Below, in pieces: positions 17,353 to 26,661 of a DNA stretch of 64,000 nucleotides. Origin of the DNA: Planosporangium flavigriseum (GTDB lineage Bacteria; Actinomycetota; Actinomycetes; Mycobacteriales; Micromonosporaceae); NCBI RefSeq assembly GCF_011947225.1, contig NZ_JAATVW010000001.1, positions 248,001 through 312,000 of the forward strand, given 5' to 3'. Position 1 is the stretch's first letter; every line of letters starts with the position of its first letter. A model generated the notes under the pieces. The model did not search any database, was not told the origin of the DNA, and was given only the letters and a program-made list of their open reading frames with translations. The translations under genes and the position numbers were made by a program.

Positions 17353-17583
17353 ATGTCACGCTGGCGCCTGGCCACCTTCGCCGGGCTGCTGACGGTCTCC
17401 GGCGCGCTTCAGGACCGCTGGCTGGCCACCCGGTGCACGCCCATCGGGACCCCAGAGAGGCAGACGATCAGGTGCTCCCATTTTGCTGCCAATTTAATGG
17501 GCACAAAGCGAAAGGCTCGTTACCGAAGATCCGGTAACGAGCCTTTGACCTGCTGTTTCTCTGCTGGGCGATACTGGGTTTGA
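17353..17583 (+). pseudogene. Truncated gene after the kinase, cut at the island boundary
   Basis: A well-placed start (GGGAGGATCC then ATG) 12 bases after the kinase stop opens a signal-peptide-like frame (SRWRLATFAGLLTVSGA). After about residue 35 composition changes and the frame runs into the hairpin and tRNA-remnant repeat. It looks like the second gene of the kinase operon broken by integration. Confidence 0.4.
17511..17546. terminator. Hairpin in left attachment repeat
   Basis: AAAGGCTCGTTACCG / CGGTAACGAGCCTTT, a perfect 15-bp stem with loop AAGATC, flanked by A and T runs on both strands. It lies just downstream of the tRNA 3' remnant when read on the reverse strand, so it is the tRNA's own terminator carried along. 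Confidence 0.75.
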
Positions 17584-17756
17584 ACCAGTGACCTCTTCCG
17601 TGTCAAAAACGAACGGCCCGTAACGCTGTGACCAGCATGAACACGAGGGGCCGCAGGTCGCGGCGCGACGATGCGAGCAGCTCAACCCCGTCCGGCGCGG
17701 TTCAGCCCCGTTGAACGCGCCCCGCTGCTCCCATTCTGCTCCCCCACCGATAACCC
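17511..17756 (-). repeat. Left copy of tRNA-3'-end integration footprint (att-like)
   Basis: Bases 17511-17597 match 29519-29605 with one mismatch; similarity continues imperfectly to about 17756 / 29762. On the reverse strand it reads a T-arm (ACTGG TTCAAAC CCAGT), an acceptor strand ATCGCCC and A-GCA (CCA mutated), then the hairpin. The 5' half of the tRNA is missing, so it is not a functional gene; the 3' sequence resembles actinobacterial tRNA-Val. Upstream on the same strand, GAGCAGAATGGGAGCAG resembles the tail of tRNA-targeting tyrosine integrases, but no integrase gene remains. Bases 17757-17996 show nothing further. Confidence 0.7.
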
Positions 17757-17996
17757 CAGCCCGCGGCCGACACAGCTCCCACCTTGCACGCGGCGGCCCG
17801 GTTTCCTACCCGCTGCAAAATTCGACGCGTCTTGTCCCCGGCGCCGGTCGGCAGGCACCGCTCATCTAAGCGGCGTGCCGGCGAGCGCCGCTATTCCCAG
17901 GCGATGTCTTCCCGGTACCGCCGCTCGCGCGTCACCAACAACACTTCGCCCCTTCAGGCCGAAGGACGGCGCGTCCGGTCACAATGGTCCTGCCCT

Positions 17997-19286
17997 TCAC
18001 GTTGACCTAGGTAGCTGGTGTCCTGAGCTACCACGGTTGCGCACCTCCCTGTCCAGCACCCACGGCCCGGCTGCGATCATCCCCGTCACGGTCTGGGGAA
18101 CGAGCAAGAGCATCATCATGATCAACAGGGGTCGCCACGACGCGGTCTGCGATGACAACCATCCAGCCACGACCGGGGCGGCACCCGCCAACAGGTAACC
18201 GGTGCTTTGGACAAAGGCGGACAGCGAATGGGTGCTGGCCGGGGTGGCGCTGCGCGTGCCGAGCAGTGAGAGCATCAGCGGAAACGCCCCCGATGCGAGT
18301 CCGAGCAGGCACATCCAGAGAACGGCGAGCGGACCGGGGTAGTACAGCAGGCCGACGTACCCACCCGCGTAACAGAGCATCACGCCCAGCATGGTCACGC
18401 GTTGGTCGGCGCGGCGTCGTTGCATCACGGCCACTGCGAAGGCGACGGGCGCACCGAGTGCGCCCATCAGCGCCACCAACCAGCCGGCTTCACCGGGGGT
18501 ATGCCCCGACCTCTGCAGGATCGCCGGTAGCCAGCCGAGCAGTACGTACGCCTGGGCGGACTGGAGCGCCCAGAATCCCATGAGAGCCCAAGCTCTCGGT
18601 GACCGCCACGCGCTCACCCCGTCACCGAGCGTCCCGCCGCGCCGTACGCGAGCCGCGCGATACGCCGTGACCACCCACGGGGCCAGGCCGAGAGCGCCGA
18701 CCGCCGCCCAGAGGCCCAAACCGGCACGCCATCCGCCGTTGACGCTGTGTCCAAAAGGAACGGTGAACGCCGAGCCCGCCGAGGTGCCGAGCGCGACGAA
18801 GGCACTGAACATTCCTGTGATGGGCCCGGCCCGGTCCGGAAAGTACTCCTTCACCACACCGGGGAGCACCACGTTCGCGATTGCGATTCCGGCTAGCGAC
18901 AGTGCGCTAGCCACCGCGAACACGACGGGCAGCGACGTAAATGGCCTGATTACCAGCCCGGCCACCAGCATCGTCAAGGAACCCGCGACGACCTTCTCGT
19001 GGTTGAACCGGCGCAGGAGCAACGGCGTACCGGCCCCGACCAGCGCGAAGCAGAGCACCGGAAGGGCTGTCAGGAAGCCTGAGCCGGTCCCGGAGAAGTG
19101 CAGGTCCCGTTGCACTTCCTCGAGCACGGCGCCCAGGCTCGTGACCGCGGGTCGGAGGTTGAGGCCCACGAGCAGTACGCCTACCAAGACAAGCGCACCC
19201 GTCCTGCGGCCGCGCGCGGACGGATCGACCAGCCCGTCCCACGCCCATCGCTTCCGATGGCGTCTCTGAGGCGCATCAGAGATCAC
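17997..19286 (-). CDS. CynX/NimT-type MFS transporter
   Basis: 429-residue major facilitator with about 12 hydrophobic segments. The beginning (LVLVGVLLVGLNLRPAVTSLGAVLEEVQ) carries the LNLRPAVT signature of the cyanate/nitroimidazole (CynX/NimT) subfamily. It lies at the 3' end of the amide island behind the Liv transporter genes, with 45 bases between them, so it may export a product of amide hydrolysis such as an organic acid or ammonium-related waste. Substrate unknown. Confidence 0.85.
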   Translation of the reverse strand: MISDAPQRRHRKRWAWDGLVDPSARGRRTGALVLVGVLLVGLNLRPAVTSLGAVLEEVQRDLHFSGTGSGFLTALPVLCFALVGAGTPLLLRRFNHEKVVAGSLTMLVAGLVIRPFTSLPVVFAVASALSLAGIAIANVVLPGVVKEYFPDRAGPITGMFSAFVALGTSAGSAFTVPFGHSVNGGWRAGLGLWAAVGALGLAPWVVTAYRAARVRRGGTLGDGVSAWRSPRAWALMGFWALQSAQAYVLLGWLPAILQRSGHTPGEAGWLVALMGALGAPVAFAVAVMQRRRADQRVTMLGVMLCYAGGYVGLLYYPGPLAVLWMCLLGLASGAFPLMLSLLGTRSATPASTHSLSAFVQSTGYLLAGAAPVVAGWLSSQTASWRPLLIMMMLLLVPQTVTGMIAAGPWVLDREVRNRGSSGHQLPRST

Positions 19287-19331
19287 CTGACACGCCCCAT
19301 CGACGCACGGCTCCGCGCCCGAACCACAGCG

Positions 19332-20030
19332 TCAGACGCCCAGATGCTCATGGCGGACGTCGGGCGACTGCTCGAGTTCTCGCGAGGTCCCGTCCCACAC
19401 GATCTGGCCGCCGGACAGGATGTAGATCTTGTCGGCGACGTCCACCGCCAACCCGTAGTTCTGCTCCACCAACAGCACGCACAGTCCCTGCTGTCGCAGT
19501 TGGTCGATCACCGTTCCGACGAGATCAACGATGACCGGGGCCAAGCCCTCGGAAGGCTCGTCCATCACCAAGACCCGCGGGTTCGTCATCACGGCACGCC
19601 CGATGACTAGCATCTGCTGCTCCCCACCCGACAGATCGCTGCCGCGGTTACGTCGCCGCCGGCTGAGGTTCGGGAAGAGGTCGTAGACCCGCTCGAGCGT
19701 CCATGGGTTCGCACTGCCGCCACGTCGCGCACCGAGGGTGAGATTTTCCTCGACGGTCAGGGAGGAGAACACACGCCGGCCCTGCGGCACGAGCGCGACC
19801 CCCTGCCTCGCGATCTGATAGGGGCTCTTGCCCGCGAGCTCGTTGCCGTCTAGGTCGATCGACCCCTCTCGCGCCGGGAGCAGCCCCATGACGGTTTCAA
19901 CCAGCGTCGTCTTACCCATGCCGTTACGGCCCAGGATGGTGGTGCAACTAGCGCCTTCGGCGGTCAGGCCGACACCTTGGAGGACGTAGCTAAGGCCCCG
20001 GTAGGTATGGAGGTTCTGGACGGTGATCAT
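19332..20030 (-). CDS. livF: Branched-chain-type ABC transporter ATP-binding protein LivF
   Basis: 232-residue cytoplasmic ATPase. Walker A is GRNGMGKTT (residues 34-42), the signature LSGGEQQML, and Walker B VLVMDEPSEGLAP, with the LivF-type ending VADKIYILSGGQIVWDGT. Its start overlaps the livG stop by four bases (ATGA). It works with LivG, LivH and LivM to import the ligand captured by the binding protein encoded upstream. Liv-type systems also carry amides and urea, which fits the neighbouring amidases. Confidence 0.92.
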   Translation of the reverse strand: MITVQNLHTYRGLSYVLQGVGLTAEGASCTTILGRNGMGKTTLVETVMGLLPAREGSIDLDGNELAGKSPYQIARQGVALVPQGRRVFSSLTVEENLTLGARRGGSANPWTLERVYDLFPNLSRRRRNRGSDLSGGEQQMLVIGRAVMTNPRVLVMDEPSEGLAPVIVDLVGTVIDQLRQQGLCVLLVEQNYGLAVDVADKIYILSGGQIVWDGTSRELEQSPDVRHEHLGV

Positions 20031-20875
20031 ACGAGGCCACCCCCGCTCTCTGTGCCTGCGTTCAGGGCCGTTTCCTTGGGCAGCTCGGCGCCCTCCGCCT
20101 GCTTGCCCAGGTACAACTCGCGGACTAGCTCGTTCTGCTGGATTTCGGCGACGCTGCCGCGGGCGACGTATTCGCCGTGGTGCAGGACCGCGATCTCGTC
20201 CACGGCGCTGCGGAGGACGTCCATGTCGTGCTCGATCAGGATCAGGGTCAGCTCCGGTGGCAGTCGATTGAGCAGCGCCCGGATATCGACCCGCTCAGCC
20301 GGGGAGAGTCCAGCTGCCGGCTCGTCGAGCAGAAGGATGGATGGTTTAAGCGCTAGGGCCAGGCACACGTCCAGTTGGCGAACCTCGCCATGCGACAGCG
20401 CTTCGGCCAGTACGTCCAGGCGGTTCTCCAGGCCGAAGGACGCGGCGAGCTCCTCTACCTGCTCCATCTGCCGTCGGTACGCACGCCACGACCGCAGCAG
20501 ACCCAGTTTTGAGCGGCTGAGACCGTGGACGGCCACCGTCAGGTTCTCGCGTACGGTCAGACCGTGCAGCACGCGCGTGACCTGGTAGGTACGGCCAAGG
20601 CCCAACGCCACCCGCCGGTGGGCCGGTAGCCGGGTGACGTCCTGGCCGAACATCTCGATGCGACCGCTCGTCGGCTTGAGTTCGCCGGAGAGCATGTTGA
20701 AGAACGTGGTCTTCCCTGCCCCGTTCGGGCCGATGATGCCCAGACGCGCGCCCCGACTGACGCTGAGCGTGACACCGTCGACCGCCTTCACCCCGGCGAA
20801 TTGGCGCCCGAGGCTCTCCACTCGCAGAGCCACCTCGCCGGTGGACGCGGCCTGTGCTGGCGCTGTCGTGTTCAT
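20027..20875 (-). CDS. livG: Branched-chain-type ABC transporter ATP-binding protein LivG
   Basis: 282-residue ATPase with Walker A GPNGAGKTT, the signature LSHGEVRQLDV (Gly-Gly replaced by His-Gly, common in LivG) and Walker B ILLLDEPAAGLSP followed by LILIEHDMDVL. Four-base overlaps join it to livM and livF, so the four transport genes are one translationally coupled unit. The C-terminal extension after the core (AEGAELPKETALNAG) is unusual but short. Confidence 0.92.
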   Translation of the reverse strand: MNTTAPAQAASTGEVALRVESLGRQFAGVKAVDGVTLSVSRGARLGIIGPNGAGKTTFFNMLSGELKPTSGRIEMFGQDVTRLPAHRRVALGLGRTYQVTRVLHGLTVRENLTVAVHGLSRSKLGLLRSWRAYRRQMEQVEELAASFGLENRLDVLAEALSHGEVRQLDVCLALALKPSILLLDEPAAGLSPAERVDIRALLNRLPPELTLILIEHDMDVLRSAVDEIAVLHHGEYVARGSVAEIQQNELVRELYLGKQAEGAELPKETALNAGTESGGGLV

Positions 20876-22014
20876 GCCCGGACCTCCGCTTCGTCGCCCG
20901 AACCGTCGTTCTGTCCATCGCGGTGCGGCTCGCGCGCTTCAGCGGAGAGCGCGCGGGTGGTTGCACCATCGGCGGCGGGCCGCCCCAACTGCCGCCCGAG
21001 CCTGCGGGCCCCCTTGCGCGCGAGCCCCCATACGCCCTCCGGGACGAAGAGCATGATCGCGATGAAGACGACGCCCATCGCCGTCGCCCAACGGTCGACG
21101 TAGATGCTCAGGTACTGCTGGAACAGGATGATGATCACCGCGCCCAGCACCGGTCCCCACAGCGTGCCGAGGCCGCCGAGTACCGCCATGATCGTGATTA
21201 CGCCGTTGTGGTGGAAGTCCATCGCGGTCGGACTGATCAGACCGTTACTGAACGCAAACAGGATGCCGGCGAGTCCGCCGAAGAACACCGAGATCACGTA
21301 GGCGACGTACCGGTGCAGCCTGGTGGCGTACCCGAGGGTCCGGAGGCGCTGCTCGTTCGACATCATGCCGCGCAGCGACAACCCGAACGGAGACGTGACG
21401 AAGGTGCGTAGGAGCCAGGCGGACAGGATGAACACCGCCAGTACGGCAAACGACATGTGGCTCGGCTTGTTCAGATCGATCGGTCCGAGCACCGGGGCGC
21501 TCAGGATGGGCAGTCCGTTGTCCCCGCCACTCACGCCGACCCACGAGAAGGCGAGCCCGAAGAGTATCTGTCCCAGGGCGAGCGTCATGATGACGAACCC
21601 GATGCCGCTCACCCGGACCGCCAGTGGACCGACGATCAATGCGACGAGAAGGATCACGACGAGCGAGATACCGACGGCGGTCCACGGTCCGTACCCGTAC
21701 CGCATGGAGACCGCGACGCCGTACGCCCCGAGCCCCAGGTAGCTGGCCTGCCCGAAAGAGACCAGGCCCCCGAAGCCGCCGAGGAAGTCGAGCCCCATCG
21801 CGGCGATGGCGAAAATCAGCATCTGCGTGACCAGCCCGCCGTAGAAGCCACCCTGCGACAGCAGCGGGGCCGTCAGCGCGATGAAAGCGGCTGCCCCGAT
21901 CCACAGCATCGGGCCCTGCGGTCGAGCAACCAGCGGGACGGACTGCGCGCGACCGCCAAGTCTCGGCCGTCTCGCCGGCTGGGCGCGGTCCGCCGACCCA
22001 TGAACCCCGTTCAT
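20872..22014 (-). CDS. livM: Branched-chain-type ABC permease LivM
   Basis: 380-residue inner-membrane permease. After a basic N-terminus it shows eight to ten hydrophobic helices with the LivM pattern GLDFLGGFGGLVSFGQASYLGLGAYG near residue 80 and HHNGVITIMAVLGGLGTLWGPVLGA near 275. The last 40 residues are hydrophilic and low-complexity. Overlaps with livH and livG are each four bases. Confidence 0.9.
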   Translation of the reverse strand: MNGVHGSADRAQPARRPRLGGRAQSVPLVARPQGPMLWIGAAAFIALTAPLLSQGGFYGGLVTQMLIFAIAAMGLDFLGGFGGLVSFGQASYLGLGAYGVAVSMRYGYGPWTAVGISLVVILLVALIVGPLAVRVSGIGFVIMTLALGQILFGLAFSWVGVSGGDNGLPILSAPVLGPIDLNKPSHMSFAVLAVFILSAWLLRTFVTSPFGLSLRGMMSNEQRLRTLGYATRLHRYVAYVISVFFGGLAGILFAFSNGLISPTAMDFHHNGVITIMAVLGGLGTLWGPVLGAVIIILFQQYLSIYVDRWATAMGVVFIAIMLFVPEGVWGLARKGARRLGRQLGRPAADGATTRALSAEAREPHRDGQNDGSGDEAEVRA

Positions 22015-22874
22015 GCGGTTGTCCTTCCTAGAACACCTTGCGGCCTGATCAGCAGAACAACGACGAGGGGGGCGAACAGCGCGAAGTGCGCCAGGGACGG
22101 GAAGTAGGCCTCGCCGTAGTTGGACAACAGGCCGACGATGAGGCTTCCCAGCACGGCACCTTCGAAGCTGCCGAGGCCCCCGACGATCACGGTCACGAGC
22201 GCGAACGTCAGGATCGTGGCGTCACTACCGGGACCGAGAGTGAGCACGGTGGCGCCGAGCGCCCCGCCCATGCCGGCGAGCAGCGCGCCGAGGGCGAACA
22301 CCGCGGTGAAGACCAGGCGTACGTTGATCCCCATCGCGCCGACCATCTCGCGGTCGTCGACCCCGGCACGCACGATCGCGCCGACCCGGGTGCGACGCAG
22401 CAGGTAGTACAGCCCGAGACCGACCAGCACCGCCACGCCCAGGATGAGCAGCCGCGCATTCGGGTACACGAGGTGCGACCCCGGCAGCGTAGATGATTCG
22501 GCGAGGAGACCCGGCAGCTTGAGTGACAGCGGATCGCCGCCCCAGATCGCCAACGCGACATCGTCGATGACGAAGACCAGCCCGAGGGTGAGAAGCACCT
22601 CGGCCATGACGTTGCCGCGGATGCGGTTGATCAGCGTGCGCTCCAGCACCAGGCCCAGCACGGCGGTGGTGACAGCCGCGACGAGCACACCGAGGAAGAA
22701 GTTACCGATCACCTGGACAGTCGAGAATGCGATGTAACCGCCCAGCAGATAGAACGCGCCATGCGCGAGGTTCGCCACACGCATGACGCCGAACACGAGC
22801 GTGAAGCCGCTGGAGACAAGAAACATGATGCCGGCCAGCGTTAACCCGTTCAGCGTCTGCACTAACAGTTGCAC
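22011..22874 (-). CDS. livH: Branched-chain-type ABC permease LivH
   Basis: 287-residue permease with the family start LLVQTLNGLTLAGIMFLVSSGFTLVFGVMRVANLAHG and the conserved loop VDDREMVGAMGINV. It is the first gene of the coupled livHMGF set and is separated from the binding-protein gene by a strong hairpin at 22974-23010. Confidence 0.92.
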   Translation of the reverse strand: MQLLVQTLNGLTLAGIMFLVSSGFTLVFGVMRVANLAHGAFYLLGGYIAFSTVQVIGNFFLGVLVAAVTTAVLGLVLERTLINRIRGNVMAEVLLTLGLVFVIDDVALAIWGGDPLSLKLPGLLAESSTLPGSHLVYPNARLLILGVAVLVGLGLYYLLRRTRVGAIVRAGVDDREMVGAMGINVRLVFTAVFALGALLAGMGGALGATVLTLGPGSDATILTFALVTVIVGGLGSFEGAVLGSLIVGLLSNYGEAYFPSLAHFALFAPLVVVLLIRPQGVLGRTTA

Positions 22875-22973
22875 TATCGATGCCCCCCAGAATGCTTCAT
22901 TGTCCCGACGGACCCAGGTCTTGCGAATTCACTTGCCGCGTCGGCGTGGTCGACGGACGAGCCATGGTTTGGG

Positions 22974-23010
22974 CAACGCCCCGCGCCAGGCGGATCAGCG
23001 CGGGGCGTTG
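22974..23010 (-). terminator. Hairpin between the binding-protein gene and livH
   Basis: CAACGCCCCGCGC and GCGCGGGGCGTTG form a perfect 13-bp stem with an 11-base loop, 14 bases after the binding-protein stop. There is no long T run, so it probably attenuates rather than ends transcription, keeping the binding protein more abundant than the permeases. Confidence 0.65.
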
Positions 23011-23023
23011 CGGCTGCCGCTTA

Positions 23024-24280
23024 CTACGGCCGCGCCTGCGTGTAGCGCTTGAAGTTCTTCTCCCAGGTCGCGTAGTCGAGCACGTTGCCCTGCGGCGGTA
23101 CCTTCTCGTAGGTCTTGATCGGGATGCTGCGCAGCTCCCCGTTGACCATCTTCACCTGGCAGATGTAGATGTTCTGGATAGGCGAGAAGGACTTGTCGCT
23201 GATCGACACCGGCCCGCGTGGAGCGTTGATGGTGACCTGCTTCATGGCTTTGGCCATCGCCTTGTGATCCGATGCGTCGCCGTTGCGGGCCTTCAACGCG
23301 GACACGAGAACCTGCGCCCGCACGTACGCGGCCTCCGCGTAGTAGCCCGGGTAACGCTTGTTCGCGGCGTGGTAGGTCTCCACGAACTTCTTGTTCTCGG
23401 GGGTGTCGATGCCGTCGCAGTACTGCGCGCCCGCGTAGACGCCCTCGGTGGCCGCCGGGTCCATAGTAGGCAGAATCGAGCCGTCGATTAGGGGCGTGAC
23501 GCCGAACACCGGGATCTTTCCGGTGAGGCCGAAAGACTTGTAGGCGTTGATGAATTTGACTGAGAAGGCGCCGGCCACCGCGGCGAAGACCGCGTCCGTA
23601 TCCTTCGGGATCTGCGTGACGTACGAGCTGAGGTCCGCTGCGGTGTTCGGGATCCAGATCTCTTTATCGATCTTGCCACCGAGCTTCTCGAACGCCGACT
23701 TGAAACCGCCGGCGGTCGCCCAACCCCACGAGTAGTCCAGGGCAGGCAGGGTGATGTGCCGCCACTTCATCTCGTTGTAGGCCCATTCCGCCGCGACCAA
23801 CGCGGTCTGGTCGCAGGAGTACCCCGAGGTGAAACCGTTGCCCGTCTTCGCCCAGGAGTCCAACTGGGCCGCACTGCACAGCCCAAGGTCGTTGACCGGG
23901 ATGCCGTTCTGAGCCAGAAGCGGAGCGACCGCGGCGATTTCATTGGTCGCCATCGGGCCCTGGACGACCTGGGCGCCGTCCTGGATCAGCTTGCGGACGG
24001 TGGTCAGCGCCGTCGCCGGGTCCCCTTGCGTGTCGGCGAACGTCACCTCAATCTTGCGTCCGTTGACCTCGGAGCCGAACTCCTTGAGCCCGATCTCGAA
24101 ACCACTCTGTAAGTCCTTGCCGTTAGCGGCGTACACGCCCGTCAACGGCAGCGGATGCGCAACCTTGATCGGGTCGCTGGTGCTCCCGCCGGCTTTTGAC
24201 GCGCACGCACTGGTCGCCGCTACGACCAGCGCCGCCGTCACCGCCAACCCGACGCGCAGCCTGCGTTCAATTCTGGGCAT
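23024..24280 (-). CDS. Liv-type ABC substrate-binding lipoprotein
   Basis: 418 residues. An N-terminal lipoprotein signal (LAVTAALVVAATSAC, lipobox Cys about residue 27) precedes a periplasmic-binding type I fold: IKVAHPLPLTGVYAANGKDLQSGFEIGLKEF near 40, then GPMATNEIAAVAPLLAQNGIP. It captures the ligand for LivHMGF. The family includes binders of branched amino acids, amides and urea; the adjacent acetamidase and amidase point to an amide (inference). Confidence 0.9.
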   Translation of the reverse strand: MPRIERRLRVGLAVTAALVVAATSACASKAGGSTSDPIKVAHPLPLTGVYAANGKDLQSGFEIGLKEFGSEVNGRKIEVTFADTQGDPATALTTVRKLIQDGAQVVQGPMATNEIAAVAPLLAQNGIPVNDLGLCSAAQLDSWAKTGNGFTSGYSCDQTALVAAEWAYNEMKWRHITLPALDYSWGWATAGGFKSAFEKLGGKIDKEIWIPNTAADLSSYVTQIPKDTDAVFAAVAGAFSVKFINAYKSFGLTGKIPVFGVTPLIDGSILPTMDPAATEGVYAGAQYCDGIDTPENKKFVETYHAANKRYPGYYAEAAYVRAQVLVSALKARNGDASDHKAMAKAMKQVTINAPRGPVSISDKSFSPIQNIYICQVKMVNGELRSIPIKTYEKVPPQGNVLDYATWEKNFKRYTQARP

Positions 24281-24456
24281 TCCTTGGCTACCTCGCTTTC
24301 ATTCGTTCGTCATTGGTGTTCACCACGACCGCAGCTTGTTGCGGCCCGCGCTTGCGGTGGCCGGCGATTGCCCGTAACCGCGCATGGGCTTTCAGAACTT
24401 CGGATGAAACGTGGGCCGCCGCACGGCGGCTGGTGAGCAGTCGGTGCCGGTCGGCG

Positions 24457-25446
24457 TCACACCGGGGATTGCTTGTCGTGACGGGTGTTCACCGGGACGA
24501 GGTCCTGGTATGCCAGCCACGCTGCTTCGGGCGCGAGATGCCGGTCCAGTCCCGCGCCAAGCGATACCGCCACGCTCGTCAGCGGATTCACCAGTTGGCA
24601 GACTTTGATCTCTAGGAGCAGCGACGCGATAAGGTAGGCCTGCTCTTCGCTTTCCCGCAACGCCGCGCGTACCGCCGCAATGGCGGTGGGCAGAACAGCG
24701 GCGACGGCCTCTTCGAAATTGGCACCGATGCCGATGATCCAGCACCGATCCTCGGCCATGACGACGGGGTGCTGCAGCTGCCAGGACGCGAGTGAAGTGG
24801 CGACGAGGTCGGCCTCTGCTGCCACTTCGATACCGGTTCCGCAGACCTCGCCGTCACCGATGGCGGCGTGCACGTCCCCGCAGAAGACGCCGCCCCCGGC
24901 TACCGCGGCCCGCGCCCACAGCATTGCCGACGGGCCGAGGAACGGTACATCGAGGTTCCCCCCGTACGAACCGAGCGTTCGCGGCGGCGCCGAGCTTTCC
25001 GGCAGTACACCCAGGGTCCCGAGGTGCAGCTGCGCGGGCACGGTCCGTGCGTTCACCCCGCCGGTCGACAGGACGTGCGTATCGAATTCGCGCACGGCCA
25101 ACCAGCCGGGGTTGCGGAATCCCAGCCCTGGCCGGGTCCAGACGTGACCGTGGGGTGCCGGCCGGACATCGAGGACCGCGACTCCTACCGCGTCTCCGAC
25201 ACCCGCACCGGCGATCCCTACCGGACCCGCCACCGGGAAGAGCCTCGCGGGGTCGATAGCGTCGGGTGCCACCCCCGGACGCAACTGGTTACCCGAAGCG
25301 TCGAGAGCTCGCAGGGTGAACATCTCGCCGGGCCGCACCGTGACGGCGTGGGGCGTATCCGGTCCGAGGGAATACACGCAATCATCGATGATGCGCCCGT
25401 CAGTAGGCCTGCGCTCACCTCCGGCCGTGGCACCCGCCTCGCTCAC
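24457..25446 (-). CDS. Acetamidase/formamidase family hydrolase
   Basis: 329-residue enzyme of the FmdA/AmdA family, which hydrolyses short-chain amides to acid and ammonia. Recognisable elements are TVRPGEMFTLRALDASGNQL near residue 35, GGNLDVPFLGPSAMLWARAAVAGGGVFCGDVHAAIGDGEVCGTGIEVAAE near 170, and the C-terminal NPLTSVAVSLGAGLDRH. The GTG start overlaps the IclR stop (GTGA), coupling regulator and enzyme. It belongs functionally with the amidase at 26.7-28.1 kb and the Liv importer. Confidence 0.88.
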   Translation of the reverse strand: MSEAGATAGGERRPTDGRIIDDCVYSLGPDTPHAVTVRPGEMFTLRALDASGNQLRPGVAPDAIDPARLFPVAGPVGIAGAGVGDAVGVAVLDVRPAPHGHVWTRPGLGFRNPGWLAVREFDTHVLSTGGVNARTVPAQLHLGTLGVLPESSAPPRTLGSYGGNLDVPFLGPSAMLWARAAVAGGGVFCGDVHAAIGDGEVCGTGIEVAAEADLVATSLASWQLQHPVVMAEDRCWIIGIGANFEEAVAAVLPTAIAAVRAALRESEEQAYLIASLLLEIKVCQLVNPLTSVAVSLGAGLDRHLAPEAAWLAYQDLVPVNTRHDKQSPV

Positions 25447-26222
25447 CGCGCCCCCTCCCTGTCAGGGACGGCCGTGACCATACTGGCCGCGGCCATCTTC
25501 ATCGCCGCGACGCGGTCGGCCCGGTCTTGGGCGGTCCACGCCGTCGAGGTGTTGGCGATGGCCGCTGCGCCAAGGAGGCGACCACCGGAGGCCAGCAGGG
25601 GCACCGCGATCGCGGAAACACCGATGTCGACCTCGTCGACGCTCAAGACGTAACCGTCCTCGACGGTCTGCGCTCGGAGTGCTCGCAACACGTCGGGTGA
25701 CGTGTGCGTCTCGGGCGTGCGCGCGATCAGCTCACCCTCGAGGTAGTTCTCGAACTCCTCGTCGTCGAGGTGGGCCATGATGCATCTGCCGGCGGCACCG
25801 ATATGGACCGGCAGGCGCCGCCCGACGTCGCAGTAGAACACCAGACTGGCGCCGGCCCGCATCTTCTCGATGAAGACCGCTTCGGATCCCTCTGACTTAG
25901 CGATGGTGATCGTTTCACCAAACCGCATTCCGACCGGCCTGAATGCGGCCCGCGCCGCGTCCCGCAGATCGAAAGACCCGTAGACGTGCGAGCCGAGCTC
26001 CATCACCTTCAGCGTCGCGACGTACCCGTTGTGAAAGCCGTTCGTCCGCGCGTATCCCGTCTCGATCAACGTGTTCACGACCCGGTACGCCGTGGGCGCT
26101 GTTACCGAGAGTTCCTGCGCCAACTGCTCCAGCGATACGGCTTGCGGAGCGCGACACAGGTACTCCAACGCTTTCAGCACCTTCAGCGCGGATTGGACGA
26201 CTCGTGCCTCGGGGGGACTCAT
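25443..26222 (-). CDS. IclR family transcriptional regulator
   Basis: 259 residues. A winged-helix DNA-binding domain (about 10-70, LEQLAQELSVTAPTAYRVVNTLIETGYA) is followed by an IclR effector domain (about 85-255, with GETITIAKSEGSEAVFIEKM and LSVDEVDIGVSAIAVPL). It probably controls the amide cluster in response to an amide or its acid product. Located between the cupin gene (66 bases) and the acetamidase gene (overlapping). Confidence 0.9.
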   Translation of the reverse strand: MSPPEARVVQSALKVLKALEYLCRAPQAVSLEQLAQELSVTAPTAYRVVNTLIETGYARTNGFHNGYVATLKVMELGSHVYGSFDLRDAARAAFRPVGMRFGETITIAKSEGSEAVFIEKMRAGASLVFYCDVGRRLPVHIGAAGRCIMAHLDDEEFENYLEGELIARTPETHTSPDVLRALRAQTVEDGYVLSVDEVDIGVSAIAVPLLASGGRLLGAAAIANTSTAWTAQDRADRVAAMKMAAASMVTAVPDREGAR

Positions 26223-26288
26223 GACCCACCTTCACCTTGAGGATTCGCTGACATGACACGTGTGCGACGCGCGGCGCGGTAGATCGCC

Positions 26289-26594
26289 TCAAGGATTCGA
26301 GCGCAATGTCCGCAACTCGATCAGGAGGTTGCGGTACCGCGCGTCCCCGAGGTTCGTCAGCGCGTGCAATTCGCCCACGGCGTGCCATTCGAACGTGTCC
26401 GCCGCCACGTCCCGTGCGCGCGAGCCGTCGGCGTCGGCCACTCCCAGGTGGCCATCCGTCTGGTGCATCACCAGGTACGGCACCTCGTGCTGGTGCAGCG
26501 GCAGTTCCTCGCGGCTGTCCAGGTCGACCTGCCAGACCCGCACCAACTCGTTTTCGAACAACACCTTGTTGCCGATCGGATGCAACTCCTGCAT
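26289..26594 (-). CDS. Small cupin-like protein
   Basis: 101 residues, one beta-barrel cupin with ELVRVWQVDLDSREELPLHQHEVPYLV, the HQHE run giving the usual metal-binding histidines. AAGGTGG precedes the ATG. A broken paralogue lies upstream of the amidase at 28.3-28.6 kb, so the amidase was once flanked by two copies. Such single cupins often accompany catabolic enzymes; a specific reaction cannot be assigned. Confidence 0.78.
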   Translation of the reverse strand: MQELHPIGNKVLFENELVRVWQVDLDSREELPLHQHEVPYLVMHQTDGHLGVADADGSRARDVAADTFEWHAVGELHALTNLGDARYRNLLIELRTLRSNP

Positions 26595-26661
26595 CAGAGA
26601 TCCACCTTCTACTCGTGAGAGAAATTTCGGTTGTGTAACGATCGTTTTCGTCGATCCGGAA

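Noticed and set aside
17562-17605. tRNA gene at the left repeat
   Set aside because: Only the T-arm and acceptor strand are present, CCA is mutated, and no D-arm or anticodon stem precedes it.
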